Assembly: GCA_913062655.1 (NCBI GenBank)
Contig: CAJXXO010000001.1
Location: forward strand, 1 to 50,745
DNA from: an uncultured Bacteroidota bacterium
GTDB taxonomy: Bacteria > Bacteroidota > Bacteroidia > Chitinophagales > S012-47
DNA: 50,745 nt
Direction of reading: 5' to 3'
This document shows, in pieces, positions 50,435 through 50,745 of the stretch (position 1 is its first letter; every line of letters begins with the position of its first letter). Below the pieces are notes generated by a model. That model made no database searches and had not been told where the DNA came from. It saw only the letters and a list, made by a program, of their open reading frames with translations. Position numbers and translations under genes: made by a program.

Positions 50435-50745
50435 TCAAAAAAACATAAAGCATGTGGCAATCAAGGTGCCACAACTGATCCAAATATCCGCATATCCATA
50501 CAAAGTTGATTGAGATTCGACCATTGGTGCTGTGGCGACAGAGGCGGTAAAAAAGACTGATAGGCTCAATCTGTTAGTTAAATGCAGTGTAATGCCGAGA
50601 GTAAGAGTGATCAAACTAAAGTAGTTGACTAACCATGGTAGCCCCAAAAAGAAAGTGTTGCTATTGCTGAGTCTAGAAGCGTTTTCAGAAAGTGCAAGGA
50701 TAAATTTTATAGCTTCTGGATGTCTCTGATACCACGCAAGCTTCT
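50435..50745 (-). CDS. C-terminal part of an unrecognised membrane protein (partial)
   Basis: The frame is open from the window edge (50745) to the TGA at 50435-50437, about 102 residues. It is rich in hydrophobic segments (FFLGLPWLVNYFSLITLTLG, LSLSVFFTASVATAP, and WISCGTLIATCFMFF), ending in Phe-Phe. The N-terminus lies outside the window. I recognise no family. The region looks AT-richer than its neighbours, which suggests it was acquired separately and may be the insertion that truncated the Ig-like gene. Confidence 0.55.
   Translation of the reverse strand, partial: KLAWYQRHPEAIKFILALSENASRLSNSNTFFLGLPWLVNYFSLITLTLGITLHLTNRLSLSVFFTASVATAPMVESQSTLYGYADIWISCGTLIATCFMFF

Noticed and set aside
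1..50745. A CRISPR array, insertion sequence, toxin-antitoxin or phage-defence island
   Set aside because: No direct-repeat/spacer pattern, transposase, integrase, attachment site or known defence gene was seen; the only sign of rearrangement is the right edge near 50434.

Overview
The window looks like a chromosomal segment of a Bacteroidota bacterium, most likely a marine or activated-sludge member of the Saprospiria (Lewinella/Phaeodactylibacter-like); the class is an inference, the phylum is well supported. Evidence for the phylum: three proteins end in type IX secretion (T9SS type A) sorting domains; there is a complete MoxR-DUF58-BatA-E operon; Rho carries a long charged N-terminal insert; HYC_CC_PP, DUF6503, DUF3347 and DUF3078 family proteins are present; and matches to the Bacteroidota -7 box TAnnTTTG sit upstream of many genes. 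I saw no rRNA, tRNA, CRISPR array, intact insertion sequence or prophage.

Layout. 1-6.5 kb: tail of a T9SS-sorted protein, a large Asp-box (sortilin/BNR-like) beta-propeller protein, and a convergent secreted protein with six tandem CHRD domains. 6.8-8.7 kb: a padR-pspC pair with a likely autoregulatory operator. 8.85-10.5 kb: MscS channel and a DUF3078 protein. 10.6-18.8 kb: moxR, a DUF58 protein, a BatD-like membrane protein and batA-batB-batC-batD-batE, mostly overlapping stop-to-start. 18.8-21.2 kb: a TonB-dependent receptor and a DUF2141 protein. 21.5-22.1 kb: a macrodomain protein. 22.1-31.2 kb (minus strand): a copper/silver efflux operon (HYC_CC_PP protein, CusA, CusC, CusB, a His-rich DUF3347 lipoprotein, a CopZ-like chaperone, a DUF6503 lipoprotein) with a recognisable promoter/operator and structured intercistronic regions. 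31.2-33.1 kb: a T9SS propeller protein and an HdeD-like membrane protein. 33.2-37.1 kb: a PDZ aspartyl protease, a TMTC-like membrane/TPR protein and nadD.

37.1-37.5 kb is a 424-bp intergenic region with many DnaA-box-like sequences and an AT-rich stretch enclosed by a 9-bp inverted repeat. 37.5-45.2 kb (minus strand) holds an SRPBCC-like protein, a cysteine-free double rhodanese, two ArsR-type regulators, and the chain rpmH-rnpA-yidD-S41 protease-TSUP transporter-M28 peptidase-tsaB. 45.3-48.4 kb: rho and divergent serS. 48.4-50.7 kb: two poorly known minus-strand genes. The second is an Ig-like-domain protein that has lost its N-terminus where it meets the end of an unrelated, AT-richer membrane-protein frame at the window edge.

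Most genes are ordinary core or envelope genes. The most unusual points are rnpA without a usable NTG start codon, the origin-like intergenic region, the RNA/DNA structures in the copper operon and its antisense relation to the macrodomain gene, the TMTC homologue, and the truncated Ig-like gene.
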